A DNA stretch of 42,846 nucleotides from Shewanella abyssi (GCF_023284025.1 NZ_JAKIKR010000046.1:1-42846); one strand, 5' to 3'; numbered from the stretch's first letter, positions 17,560 to 25,724 are shown. Notes: generated by a model from the letters alone, not told the origin. Numbers and translations are program-made.

Positions 17560-19314
17560 TTATTGTGCTGCCGCTTCTTTACCTGCAATACGGCCAAACA
17601 CAGTAATATCGGTAATGGCATTGCCACCTAAGCGGTTAGAACCATGAGTCATACCAGTAACTTCACCTGCAGCAAACAAGCCTGCTATAACTTTACCTTG
17701 GGTGTCCAGTACACGAGTGTGAGTATCAGTGACCAAGCCACCCATAGTGTGATGAACTGATGGCTTAGCAACCAGCATATAGAAAGGAGGCTTCATAATA
17801 GTCTTGAGTCCACCACGATGATTAAACTCTTTATCATCACCCGCTGTTGCAAACTGATTAACACGCCCAACCTGAGCCATCAGTGCATTTTCATCGATAC
17901 CAAACTTGCCCGCAAGCTCTTCGATTGAATCAGCCTTAAACATCATGCCCTTACGGTTTAGCTCACCAAACTCATCTTTATGGACACCGACAACACCAGC
18001 AATATCCTCAATCTCGCCGCCCCATAGAACATAAGCTTGCTGCTCAGTCTGGGCTAAGATGGCACGACTGATCACGTCGCGACGCTCCAGCTCTTCAACA
18101 AATCGGTTACCCTCTCTGTTGACTACGATTGCGCCAAAGAAACGTGAATCGGCGATCAAAGAGATCACCCCAGTATCGATATGACAGATAGGGTAGGTCT
18201 GAATCGACTCCATGTTATGCGTGCCAGCATTAAGCTTCTCAGCCATCACGATACCGTCACCCATAATTCCGCGAGCATTGGTGGTGCCATAACGGTTATC
18301 CAGCTCTGGTACATATTTGGTACGCATTTCAACGTTTGCACCAAAGCCGCCAGTAGCCATGATCACGCCACGCTTGGCGTAATAGCTGATCACCTGGCCA
18401 TTCTTTTCAGCTTCAACACCGATGACACGTCCGCTGTGATCTTTAATCAGCGCAGTGGCTGTAGTACGGGTGTGGATCGGGATCTGCAGCTCATCGGTTT
18501 TAGCCATAAACTTGCTGATCCATTCGGCGCCCGTATGGTTACGAGGGATCAAGGCACGCTTAACGCTGTGACCACCGAATTGAAACAGTTGATCTTGGTA
18601 GAAGTCGACCTTGATATAGTCTCTAAGCCATTGTGCTGCAGGAAGAGCTTGCTCGGCCAGGATCTGTACCATCTCAGGGCTGCCCAGGTAGTCGCCCCCT
18701 TTAAGGGTATCTTTAACAAACAGTTCGATACTGTCTTCGATGCCCATCTTCTTCTGTACCCAGTTACCCGGCACATTCATCTGGCCACCAGTGATCAAGC
18801 TGTTACCACCAACCGTTGGCATCTTTTCAATAATCACCACATTAGCACCGGCATTTTTTGCCGTTATCGCCGCACTGAAGCCCGCGCCACCTGAACCAAT
18901 AATCACTACATCAAAGTTCTGTTCACTATCAATCAGCAGTGGTGGCTTATCATCACTCTTGGCCAAGCCTGCGATCAAGGTGACACCTGCGGCAGACAAA
19001 GAGCTTTCAACTGCTTCTTTAAATGCACTACTTGTGACTGTCGCGCCACTGATCCCATCAACCTGGGTACTGTTATTGGCAATCATCGCATCTTTCATTT
19101 CGGTAAATACCGATGCGGCCAGTACCTTATTTTCGTTCTGCTTAAGAATATTGATATCAACCAACTGACCATTTTTAGTCTCGGTCTGAACCTGAATTTC
19201 GCCATGCTTACCGAATGCAGAACCTTCAGTCTTAGTTAACTGATCGCTCTCTTTTACTGAGCAGCCCATAACCAATGCCACGATGGCACTGGCGAGTATT
19301 GTTTTTTTAATCAC
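17560..19314 (-). CDS. urdA: UrdA-type urocanate reductase (lipoprotein, FMN-binding plus FAD domains)
   Basis: A 584-residue exported flavoprotein predicted to reduce urocanate to imidazole propionate as terminal electron acceptor. It has a lipoprotein signal with lipobox LVMGC (C18), an FMN_bind domain (about 35-112) with the covalent-flavin motif DGISGATVT (likely Thr94, needing ApbE), and a fumarate-reductase-type FAD domain (about 134-584) with GSGGAGFSAA. Where fumarate reductase has QAHP there is QTYP with Y374. D389, R412, H521 and R561 also fit the urocanate-binding and proton-donor set I recall for S. oneidensis UrdA (Y373, D388, R411, H520, R560; numbers from memory, offset one). 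The start is a GTG with AGGAA 7 bases upstream. It is 29 bases after a Tsx-like channel gene. It has no heme domain, so electrons must come from a separate cytochrome such as CymA. Confidence 0.87.
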   Translation of the reverse strand: MIKKTILASAIVALVMGCSVKESDQLTKTEGSAFGKHGEIQVQTETKNGQLVDINILKQNENKVLAASVFTEMKDAMIANNSTQVDGISGATVTSSAFKEAVESSLSAAGVTLIAGLAKSDDKPPLLIDSEQNFDVVIIGSGGAGFSAAITAKNAGANVVIIEKMPTVGGNSLITGGQMNVPGNWVQKKMGIEDSIELFVKDTLKGGDYLGSPEMVQILAEQALPAAQWLRDYIKVDFYQDQLFQFGGHSVKRALIPRNHTGAEWISKFMAKTDELQIPIHTRTTATALIKDHSGRVIGVEAEKNGQVISYYAKRGVIMATGGFGANVEMRTKYVPELDNRYGTTNARGIMGDGIVMAEKLNAGTHNMESIQTYPICHIDTGVISLIADSRFFGAIVVNREGNRFVEELERRDVISRAILAQTEQQAYVLWGGEIEDIAGVVGVHKDEFGELNRKGMMFKADSIEELAGKFGIDENALMAQVGRVNQFATAGDDKEFNHRGGLKTIMKPPFYMLVAKPSVHHTMGGLVTDTHTRVLDTQGKVIAGLFAAGEVTGMTHGSNRLGGNAITDITVFGRIAGKEAAAQ

Positions 19315-19343
19315 TGTGTTATTCCTATTTGGTCACTCTGATA

Positions 19344-20090
19344 CTAGAAGGTAAAGCCAACCGCTACGCCATATTCGATGCCATCATTAGGGGTTGCGCC
19401 CCAACTGTCGAAATGGGTCATATGTAATTTGGTATAGAAAGACTCGGTCACACTTGTTTTCAACGTCGTGATGATCTGATGACCATAGCTGGCGTAACCT
19501 AAAGTACTCATATGCTCCTCATCACGATCAAATTGCCCTTCATAGTTGACTGATAAAGAGTGTTTAAGCCCCAAGGCAGCGAAAGGGTATCGAGCATTAA
19601 TAACCGCGGCATAGCCACTGATCCCGTCGAAGCTTGCCCCTGTTGGTGCTAAGCTTGCCGCGGTGTAGTTCACACCCACGCCAGCATTAAGAAAGAGACC
19701 GTCATACTTACGATTGGTTGTTACACCCAAATATAGGTTGTCCTCCATCACAGTACGGTTGGAGACCAAGAAGTTTTGCATCCAATAATTATATTTAGAA
19801 TCAGAGATCTGCTTATCGACAATAATTATAGATTTAACTGTTAATTTGCCATCCTTATCATTCTGGGCATCTTTTATCTCTCCAGGGTTTTCTAATTTAA
19901 TATAAGCAAGCAGCGTTCCCCAATCTGCTTTATTGAAATGGGTTAACTTAACAAAAAGTTGATCGTAAGCGCCACCATTGTCATCCTTAGTCTCTGAGGT
20001 ATAAGCTTTATAACCAATATCAACTGAGGTTGCAGACATCGCAAGTGCGACTAGAAAAATAGAGAGTGCAGTGAAAACTTGCTTCTTCAT
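19344..20090 (-). CDS. Tsx-like outer-membrane channel (OmpK/Tsx family)
   Basis: A 248-residue outer-membrane protein with a signal peptide (about 1-22) and a 12-strand-type barrel ending GVAVGFTF with terminal Phe. Features such as NYWMQNFLVSNRTVMEDNLYLGV, the late YASYGHQIITTLKTSVTESFYTKLHMTHFD segment and the overall length resemble Tsx/OmpK nucleoside-channel proteins. It starts with AAGGA 8 bases upstream and precedes urdA by 29 bases, so probably lets urocanate (an imidazole, somewhat like a nucleobase) into the periplasm. That substrate is inferred only from the neighbour. A remnant of a lyase gene ends 20 bases before it. Confidence 0.65.
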   Translation of the reverse strand: MKKQVFTALSIFLVALAMSATSVDIGYKAYTSETKDDNGGAYDQLFVKLTHFNKADWGTLLAYIKLENPGEIKDAQNDKDGKLTVKSIIIVDKQISDSKYNYWMQNFLVSNRTVMEDNLYLGVTTNRKYDGLFLNAGVGVNYTAASLAPTGASFDGISGYAAVINARYPFAALGLKHSLSVNYEGQFDRDEEHMSTLGYASYGHQIITTLKTSVTESFYTKLHMTHFDSWGATPNDGIEYGVAVGFTF

Positions 20091-20110
20091 ATAACAATTC
20101 CTTAATCATA

Positions 20111-20242
20111 TTATTTGTGAGCAGTATCTCCATCAGGGCAACCATCTAAACTTATCAAATCAGCTGCTGATACATAAGACATGGATATAAAACCGAATCC
20201 TAATGCAATAGGTAGCGAAGTTAACTTAACTTTTGTTATCAT
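20111..20242 (-). pseudogene. Remnant of a second exported lyase gene (signal peptide only)
   Basis: A 43-codon frame encoding MITKVKLTSLPIALGFGF, then ISMSYVSAADLISLDG. This is nearly the same as the signal peptide and first mature residues of the lyase at 22677-24347. After that it changes abruptly to CPDGDTAHK and stops. The homology continues upstream of the start codon to 20300, giving about 159 bp at roughly 90% identity with 24244-24401 and no clear gaps. So a second lyase gene once existed here, or a partial duplication took place, and everything after codon 34 was lost. A working secreted peptide cannot be excluded, since the frame is still open with AGGA upstream. Confidence 0.75.
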
Positions 20243-20300
20243 CGTTTTCAATTCCTAATAAATATATTTATTGAGAGATTCTAAAAGCGCCATTTATACA
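20142..20300. repeat. Segmental duplication, copy A (matches 24244-24401)
   Basis: About 159 bases matching 24244-24401 with around 14 mismatches by eye. The shared part covers the first 34 codons of the lyase, the ribosome-binding site and leader up to the segment CTAAAAGCGCCATTTATACA. Both copies are in the same orientation, 4.1 kb apart. Confidence 0.85.
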
Positions 20301-20535
20301 GATGGCTAATAATGCCCCCCCTATTAACAGAGCCATCCTGAGTCTTGATTTATGAAGAAATAGAATATACAAAGCAATAGCGTTGGTCACTCCTACCTTG
20401 AAAATAAAACTGAAATATGAAATTAAAATATATTACACTTCAAGTGAGGTACGAACACGAATATTAAAAACTTAACTAATAATTATGAAATTATATTCAC
20501 AATTGATTTTAATAAAAAGGTTAATGATGAATAAA

Positions 20536-20580
20536 GGGGCTTTGTTGCATAAATAAGAACAATTAGTGCAACAAAGCTCC
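20536..20580. repeat. Inverted repeat resembling insertion-sequence ends
   Basis: GGGGCTTTGTTGCA (20536-20549) and TGCAACAAAGCTCC (20567-20580) form a 14-bp inverted repeat (one mismatch) around 17 bases. The GGGCTTTGTTGCA start resembles terminal repeats of some IS5-family elements as I remember them. It could be the two ends of an element with the middle lost, a MITE, or just a stable hairpin after the cytochrome operon. Confidence 0.4.
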
Positions 20581-20612
20581 ACGAAGCGCGACTTCAGTCG
20601 AAGATTTCAAAA

Positions 20613-20640
20613 TGCCAGTGAGTACTAAAACTCACTAGCA
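20613..20640 (-). terminator. Terminator of the lyase-reductase-cytochrome genes
   Basis: TGCTAGTGAGT and ACTCACTGGCA (minus strand) form an 11-bp stem with one mismatch, loop TTTAGT, followed by TTTTGAAA. It lies 17 bases after the tetraheme cytochrome stop, so probably ends that transcript. Confidence 0.6.
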
Positions 20641-20656
20641 TTAACTCAAATTAAAT

Positions 20657-21007
20657 TTACTTGAGATTTTTGAACTCAACTATATGACATCTAGAACAAA
20701 CTTCTTTAGATGGGCTATGCTCTGAATGACATACAGTGCATTCGAGGAGATCCTCATAATGGTGAGACGCGTGCGGGTTTTTATCAAACCGATTTGGTTC
20801 TGTTGGAATGTCACTCATTCCACCATGGCAATCTTTGCATGCTGTATCACTTGGTCGTTGAAACTTCCCCTTCGTTGTGTGACATGTTTTGCATGTCATA
20901 TCACTGCCCATAGCCTCAATGTGATGAGGCTTTATGCTGTTAGTGGCAGCAAAAAGATGACTAGAAAACAACAGCGCAGCAATGGCTGCCATAATACCTA
21001 ATTTCAT
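20657..21007 (-). CDS. Periplasmic tetraheme cytochrome c, electron partner of the adjoining flavoprotein
   Basis: A 116-residue protein with a Sec signal peptide (1-20, SSHLFA then ATNS) and four CXXCH heme sites: CKTCH 39-43, CKDCH 57-61, CTVCH 90-94 and CSRCH 104-108. Size and heme spacing are like the N-terminal tetraheme domain of flavocytochrome c3 fumarate reductase. Spare His (H28, H29, H79, H82, H83, H97) can give bis-His ligation. The start overlaps the flavoprotein stop by one base (TAATG), so the two are made together, a split version of flavocytochrome c as in methacrylate reductase. It would pass electrons from CymA or a periplasmic pool to the FAD subunit. Confidence 0.9.
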   Translation of the reverse strand: MKLGIMAAIAALLFSSHLFAATNSIKPHHIEAMGSDMTCKTCHTTKGKFQRPSDTACKDCHGGMSDIPTEPNRFDKNPHASHHYEDLLECTVCHSEHSPSKEVCSRCHIVEFKNLK

Positions 21008-22512
21008 TATGCATTCGCCTTATATTTAGCAGCTGTACGTCCTGCAATTTGTCCAAATACCATACAGTCCACGGAAGAACAGCCACCAAGACGATCCATT
21101 CCATGAGTACCAGCTGCAACTTCACCACCAGCAAATAAACCCTTGATTGGCTCACATGTATCGGCACTGATTACTTCGGCGTTTTTATTTATAGCGATTC
21201 CTCCCATACAGTAATGCAACTTAGGCGATAATCTCATTGAATAATATGGTGCTTTTAGTTCGGTTCTTTTATCAATAGTCTTACCGAATGGATCTGGCAT
21301 ATTTCCTTTTAGAACTTCATTCCAATCTGCAATTGATTGAGTTAACTTGTTGACATCCATGCCATAAAGTTCAGCTAGTTCAGCTACGGAATTCGTTTTT
21401 TGTACACTTCCATCACGGAATGCTGCATCAAACCCTTCCGCACGAAATGCAGTATCTTCAGAACTAAAAGTAATAGGATAATTAGGCTTTTCTTTAGTCC
21501 CTTTTTCCATAACAAGCATCTCAGCCTCAGAGCGAGTGCGACGGGATGAATGCTCATCTACAAACCGCTGTCCAGTCATCGGATCAACAGCAATACTTTC
21601 GTTAAAGGCATAACCTGCAAAGAAAGAGGCCGGGCCTCCACCAATTTCATCAGGACAACCCCACGGACCTAACTGATACATATCGAAATTTAGTGGCAGT
21701 GAACCAACGGCTAATAATGACTTAATCATTTCAGATGTTGCTCCAGGATGTGCGGTCCGTTCAAGATCTGAATACATGGGCATTGTTGTACTAATAAACT
21801 TCTTATCCTGGGTCCAACCACCAGTAGCTACAACAATCCCATGACGTGATTTATAAGTAGACTCACGTTTAAATTTCTTAGTATCAAAATCGTAATCTTC
21901 TTGCACCGCGACACCTGAAATACTCAGGTCACTTTCTTGTATTAGATTAGATACCTTCGTTCTGTTTTGAAATTTAACACCATGAGCTAATAAGTATTTA
22001 TGCATTGGGACTACAAGCCCCCCACCAGAAGCATTTTTCGGAATATGTGAACGTGCAGCACTATGACCTCCAGACCTTATGAGCTTATCTTTGAACTGAG
22101 CACCACAATCTATCAGCATGTCATAAACAGTATACGCCTGAGAAGCCATTATATAAGCTAACTCAGGATTGTTGAAATTTCTCCCAGCCTTTAACATATC
22201 CTTAACCAGTAATTCAGGAGAGTCCTTTATACCAAGTTTCTTCTGAAGCTTCGAATTTGGCATACCGGCCAGGCCGCCGCTAATTACAGAGTTACCGCCC
22301 CACACCTTCATTTTTTCCAGCACTAATATATTTTTCAGACCTGCCTTATAAGCTGAATAAGCCGCAGCGACACCTGTGAAACCACTGCCAACGATAATTA
22401 GATCATATTCGCGATCCCATTTATGCTCTGGTTCTTTTGACGATACAGAAAATGGCAATGTCATTGCCGCAGTTGCACCCATTGTTTTAGTTAAAAACTC
22501 TCTTCTTTTCAT
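21007..22512 (-). CDS. Tat-exported FAD-dependent enoate reductase (flavocytochrome c type flavin subunit)
   Basis: A 501-residue flavoprotein of the fumarate reductase/UrdA superfamily. ATG 22512 is chosen over 22530: it has AAAGGG 8 bases upstream and begins a twin-arginine signal, MKRREFLTKTMGATAAMTLP. Seen: FAD-binding GSGFTGVAA (42-50), WGGNS (71-75), RFVDEHSSRRTRS (likely proton-donor Arg 324 or 325), HYCMGG (H433) and GTHGMDRLGG (R474), so the catalytic frame is kept. Where fumarate reductase has His (QAHP) and UrdA has Tyr (QTYP) it has QLGP, that is Gly282, opening space for a bigger substrate. It has no FMN_bind or heme domain; a tetraheme cytochrome is encoded next with one-base overlap. 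The lyase homologue lies 164 bases upstream. Likely substrate: an aromatic or other bulky unsaturated acid; exact identity unknown. Confidence 0.82.
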   Translation of the reverse strand: MKRREFLTKTMGATAAMTLPFSVSSKEPEHKWDREYDLIIVGSGFTGVAAAYSAYKAGLKNILVLEKMKVWGGNSVISGGLAGMPNSKLQKKLGIKDSPELLVKDMLKAGRNFNNPELAYIMASQAYTVYDMLIDCGAQFKDKLIRSGGHSAARSHIPKNASGGGLVVPMHKYLLAHGVKFQNRTKVSNLIQESDLSISGVAVQEDYDFDTKKFKRESTYKSRHGIVVATGGWTQDKKFISTTMPMYSDLERTAHPGATSEMIKSLLAVGSLPLNFDMYQLGPWGCPDEIGGGPASFFAGYAFNESIAVDPMTGQRFVDEHSSRRTRSEAEMLVMEKGTKEKPNYPITFSSEDTAFRAEGFDAAFRDGSVQKTNSVAELAELYGMDVNKLTQSIADWNEVLKGNMPDPFGKTIDKRTELKAPYYSMRLSPKLHYCMGGIAINKNAEVISADTCEPIKGLFAGGEVAAGTHGMDRLGGCSSVDCMVFGQIAGRTAAKYKANA

Positions 22513-22676
22513 GTAAAACCCTTTAAGCATAATCGATAGCCGGATAACAAATAAACAACCTTTATTTGATATCAGTTAACAGTTTTATTCGTTAATTACA
22601 TCTTGTATAAAAATAAGAACCACTAATATATAAAACTTAATGGCCCCTTATAGTGACTATTTATTTTTGATAAAGA

Positions 22677-24347
22677 TTACTTGTAATTAATTAAAAATTT
22701 AGTAGACACCTTTACATCAGGAGTGAAAATTCGGTCTTTACCGTAATAAGGTAATACTTTTCTCAATGATTTAAGCATTTTTTCATTGTTGCTTGATAGC
22801 GTGCGATGTTGGATTTTCTTGCGCTGTTCGAGCGCCTGTGCGTCCTGCATCAACTCAAAACCGTATATGACAGCCAACTTATCAACCACGAGATTCAAGT
22901 TCTGACCCACCTGAAAAAAGTTACTGAAATGGTCTTCAATCCCACCCTGGTTGGTTATACCGTAAAAAGATACCGGATTTGCTGCATGTGCAATTTCTGC
23001 ATAAAGCGCGGTAAAGCCGTTTTGTAAGGTATAAAATGCCATACTATTAGCATGGTCCGGATCAACCAGCGCACGCGGTAAGCCGGTAAAGTAAGGGTTG
23101 ATTATTCTTATCTGTCTGTTACTGGAGTACTTTGCAAGCTGTCCCATCGCATTGATGAACCCTTCAGCTTGAGAGGCTAACTGGGTGGTATCGAAGTTTG
23201 CCGATGAGTTAATGGCCCCCGATAAATCACCTGATGTAAAATACTGTGAGACTTGTGGATATTGGTTGTATTTGCTTGGCTTCGCATCAACATAAACAGT
23301 GGGGTTATCATCAGAGCTGTTCACTTGAATATCAATCAAGGTCTTAATTTGTTCATACTGATATCTTGCGTGGGCAACACCCCAATGCGAACCACGATAA
23401 GAAAGAGAATCCTGTAAAGGTCTGTCTTCATCGCGTTCAAACAGATAACCACCTTCTAGATTTTTCAAAATATCACTGGCGACATCCTGAACATGTGGCA
23501 TTGGACGAGCACCGACAGTGTGCGGCAGGATAGGACTGATATTACCATTGATAGCTTCTAAGCCAAATGCAAGTAACTTAGGCGAGAAATCAATCAGTTG
23601 TTTCGCTTTATTTACACCAACAACAAGCTGAGCCGTAGCCAAAGCATTGTTAGACAAAAGAGATAAACCATCTTTTCCAAATGGAACCAATGGTTTGAGA
23701 CCTTCAGCCTTCATAGCTTTTAATGCTGGTACTCTTTGACCTTTATAAAAAACATCCCAGTCACCCATCATCGCTGCACCAATGTGAGAAGCCAACATGA
23801 TATCACTTAAACCAATAGAGCCATCCTCAGGCACAACCGGGATAATATCGTGATTAATAAAATCTTCATATGCTTTAGCGACTGCTGGCGAAACGCCTAC
23901 ATGTCCATTGGCAATCTGGTTAAGCCTAATCACCATTGACATCTTAACGATTTCTGGGTCAATAGGGTCACCGCTCGCGGCAGCTGATGTATACAACATG
24001 TCACGGTTAAATGCTTCAGATATTTTTTTAGCTTCTGATGTTAGGCGGCCTGACTTGTTAAAAACAGGTGTATCTTTGTTTTTACCCACACCGACTGTTA
24101 ACCCATAAACTGGTGTACCTTTTTTAGCTGCATCAATCAAAAAATCAAAACTATCATCAATTCGTTTCTGAGCTGATTTTGTTAAAGAAACCTTTGCTCC
24201 CTTCACTTTTGATTTTGACAATGATTCCATTGTCAATGACTGACCGTCTAAACTTATCAAATCAGCTGCTGATACATAAGACATGGGTATAAAGCCGAAT
24301 CCTAATGCAATAACCAGCGGAGTTAACTTAACATTTTTTATCATCAT
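22677..24347 (-). CDS. Exported HAL/PAL/TAL-family lyase homologue lacking the Ala-Ser-Gly MIO triad
   Basis: A 556-residue protein of the histidine/phenylalanine/tyrosine ammonia-lyase family with a Sec signal peptide (cleavage about VSA-AD, residues 27-28). Family landmarks: PVYGLTVGVG with the catalytic-type Tyr81; RLNQIANGHVGVSP; PEDGSIGLSD; QDSLSYR (Q312, R318); NSSDDNP; SANF (381-385); and NQGGIEDH (E471). In normal enzymes GSVGASGDL supplies Ala-Ser-Gly, which cyclises to the MIO electrophile. Here the segment reads GSIGLSDIM (177-184): Leu replaces Ala and a Gly is missing. An Ala-Ser-Gly at 124-126 is in a different part of the fold. Either the chemistry is MIO-independent or the function has changed. 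AGGA is 7 bases upstream. Position before the Tat reductase suggests it makes that enzyme's unsaturated acid in the periplasm, but activity is unproven. Confidence 0.82.
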   Translation of the reverse strand: MMIKNVKLTPLVIALGFGFIPMSYVSAADLISLDGQSLTMESLSKSKVKGAKVSLTKSAQKRIDDSFDFLIDAAKKGTPVYGLTVGVGKNKDTPVFNKSGRLTSEAKKISEAFNRDMLYTSAAASGDPIDPEIVKMSMVIRLNQIANGHVGVSPAVAKAYEDFINHDIIPVVPEDGSIGLSDIMLASHIGAAMMGDWDVFYKGQRVPALKAMKAEGLKPLVPFGKDGLSLLSNNALATAQLVVGVNKAKQLIDFSPKLLAFGLEAINGNISPILPHTVGARPMPHVQDVASDILKNLEGGYLFERDEDRPLQDSLSYRGSHWGVAHARYQYEQIKTLIDIQVNSSDDNPTVYVDAKPSKYNQYPQVSQYFTSGDLSGAINSSANFDTTQLASQAEGFINAMGQLAKYSSNRQIRIINPYFTGLPRALVDPDHANSMAFYTLQNGFTALYAEIAHAANPVSFYGITNQGGIEDHFSNFFQVGQNLNLVVDKLAVIYGFELMQDAQALEQRKKIQHRTLSSNNEKMLKSLRKVLPYYGKDRIFTPDVKVSTKFLINYK

Positions 24348-24401
24348 TTTTAATTCCTATTAAATATATTTATCGAGATATTCTAAAAGCGCCATTTATA
24401 C
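24244..24401. repeat. Segmental duplication, copy B (start of the intact lyase gene)
   Basis: The partner of 20142-20300, covering the lyase signal peptide codons and leader. The match stops abruptly on both sides. Confidence 0.85.
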
Positions 24402-24474
24402 AAACCCAGAAACTTACTTTTGCTTGATACTATCAACGTAACTAAATTCATACATTTTATAAAACCATTATTAC

Positions 24475-24507
24475 TTCAATCTTTATTCAATCTTTATTCA
24501 ACTTTTA
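24475..24507. repeat. Three tandem 11-bp repeats before the lyase gene
   Basis: TTCAATCTTTA twice, then TTCAACTTTTA, head to tail, 128-160 bases upstream of the lyase start. Exactly one helical turn per unit is the spacing used by OmpR/PhoB-type regulators on DNA. It may be an activator site or simple low-complexity sequence. Confidence 0.45.
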
Positions 24508-24584
24508 TAATAAAATAAAAGTTAATATTGAATTAAGTAACATATAACACATAATACTATCTATAACTGAGAGGGTTAATGATA

Positions 24585-25724
24585 TTAGAAGTAGTAGCCG
24601 AAATTTATATTTATCCGTTTGTCCCAGCCATCACCAGCTTCAGGAAGACCAATGTGATCATCCATCTCTGTCGAAAATGTCATATTCTGGCCCATGACAA
24701 GATCAACCATGGTGTAAGTTGGACCGGCAGCAATAGCCATACCAGTCACATTCTGGAGACTATTATCGAAGCTTTCATCATTGGTATCCGGCGTCATATA
24801 ACCAAAGTCATTATAAACTTTAACGCTGCCCCATGAAGTCGCGAAGGTTTTGGCCAGGTTGGCATTATAAACCTGCGCTTTAGCGGCTATCTCATACTGC
24901 CAACCAACTACAGAGATACCAATTTTATTGGAATCAACGTCAGCCTGATTCTTTGCATCATATTCATACTCCATAGCCTGAAGCTGTAGATTCCACCCTT
25001 GGTAGCTTGAGTCCAGATGGAGTGCCACAGCATAGCGATCGCCCGTATCATGAGTCATTGAGTTGTAAATCTGTCCAACTTCAACAGAACCACCCATCGT
25101 CATAGTCAAATCCCCTTGCGACAGAGTATATGTTTGGCGATAATTCAACTGATTGGTCTCTTCATTGGCGTACTGAGTACCGTTTATGCTGCCACTGTAA
25201 AGGTCTGCAGCGTAACGATTAACCTCACTTGGCCCATACTCAGGATTCTTATAAAATGCGAAATCTGAATGCCACTGACCATTATCGAAAGTTGCTTTTA
25301 CACCCACATCATAGTCATCTTCCAAGCCTAAATAGTAAGGAATACCTTCCCAAAAACTATTTGAAATAAATTCACGATTACCGAAAGGAACTTTATTGAT
25401 ACCAAACTGTAGCTCCCACTCAGGCGCAAGACTGTAATATAAATAGCCCTTCTGGATAAAGTCTCCATAAGAGGTGAATCGATATTCCGATGCTAGCCCC
25501 CAGTCACCATGCTTGCCATCAAATGTTAGTGCCAGCATGTCAAAAGTTAAATCCCCCCCTTTATCTTTTGACGCCTCATCATAAAATTTAAGCCCATAGT
25601 TGACACGTACAGCTCCACCGATATTGATTCCATCCTCTGCGAAAGCCTGGCTTCCGTATAAAGGTGTCAACATAGCAGCAACTAACACTGCCGACTTTGT
25701 TACATTGAACAATCTCATCTTCAT
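24585..25724 (-). CDS. Outer-membrane porin
   Basis: A 379-residue outer-membrane barrel with a signal peptide (about 1-29, SQAFA then EDG). It has alternating strand patterns and a terminal FGYYF, typical of 16-strand porins. Segments such as YLYYSLAPEWELQFGINKVPFG and WEGIPYYLGLEDDYDVGVKATF resemble the phosphate-selective OprO/OprP-like and related carboxylate porin group. The start may be 25724 or the ATG two codons on; GGTGAG precedes both. It lies 237 bases before the lyase on the same strand. It probably admits the amino acid or acid used by the lyase and reductase. Two PhoB-like boxes lie 218-277 bases upstream, and the preceding operon has its own terminator, so it has a separate, controlled promoter. 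Confidence 0.8.
   Translation of the reverse strand: MKMRLFNVTKSAVLVAAMLTPLYGSQAFAEDGINIGGAVRVNYGLKFYDEASKDKGGDLTFDMLALTFDGKHGDWGLASEYRFTSYGDFIQKGYLYYSLAPEWELQFGINKVPFGNREFISNSFWEGIPYYLGLEDDYDVGVKATFDNGQWHSDFAFYKNPEYGPSEVNRYAADLYSGSINGTQYANEETNQLNYRQTYTLSQGDLTMTMGGSVEVGQIYNSMTHDTGDRYAVALHLDSSYQGWNLQLQAMEYEYDAKNQADVDSNKIGISVVGWQYEIAAKAQVYNANLAKTFATSWGSVKVYNDFGYMTPDTNDESFDNSLQNVTGMAIAAGPTYTMVDLVMGQNMTFSTEMDDHIGLPEAGDGWDKRININFGYYF

Larger units (their letters stand above)
20091..20656. other. AT-rich gap holding a lyase remnant and two hairpins
   Basis: 566 bases between the cytochrome and Tsx-like genes. Contents in minus-strand order: terminator 20613-20640, an IS-end-like inverted repeat 20536-20580, about 230 AT-rich bases without a recognisable gene, then the 160-bp lyase remnant (20142-20300) and its fused tail. 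The gap has the look of a deletion or rearrangement scar. Confidence 0.6.

Noticed and set aside
18181..18894. A 237-codon plus-strand frame inside urdA
   Set aside because: Antisense shadow of a strongly supported enzyme gene; composition is typical of a reverse-strand reading.
23960..23985. An Ala-Ser-Gly tripeptide in the lyase (residues 124-126) that could be the missing MIO site
   Set aside because: It is followed by DPID and aligns with the conserved HAAGVGEPLD segment of the family, about 55 residues before the true MIO position.
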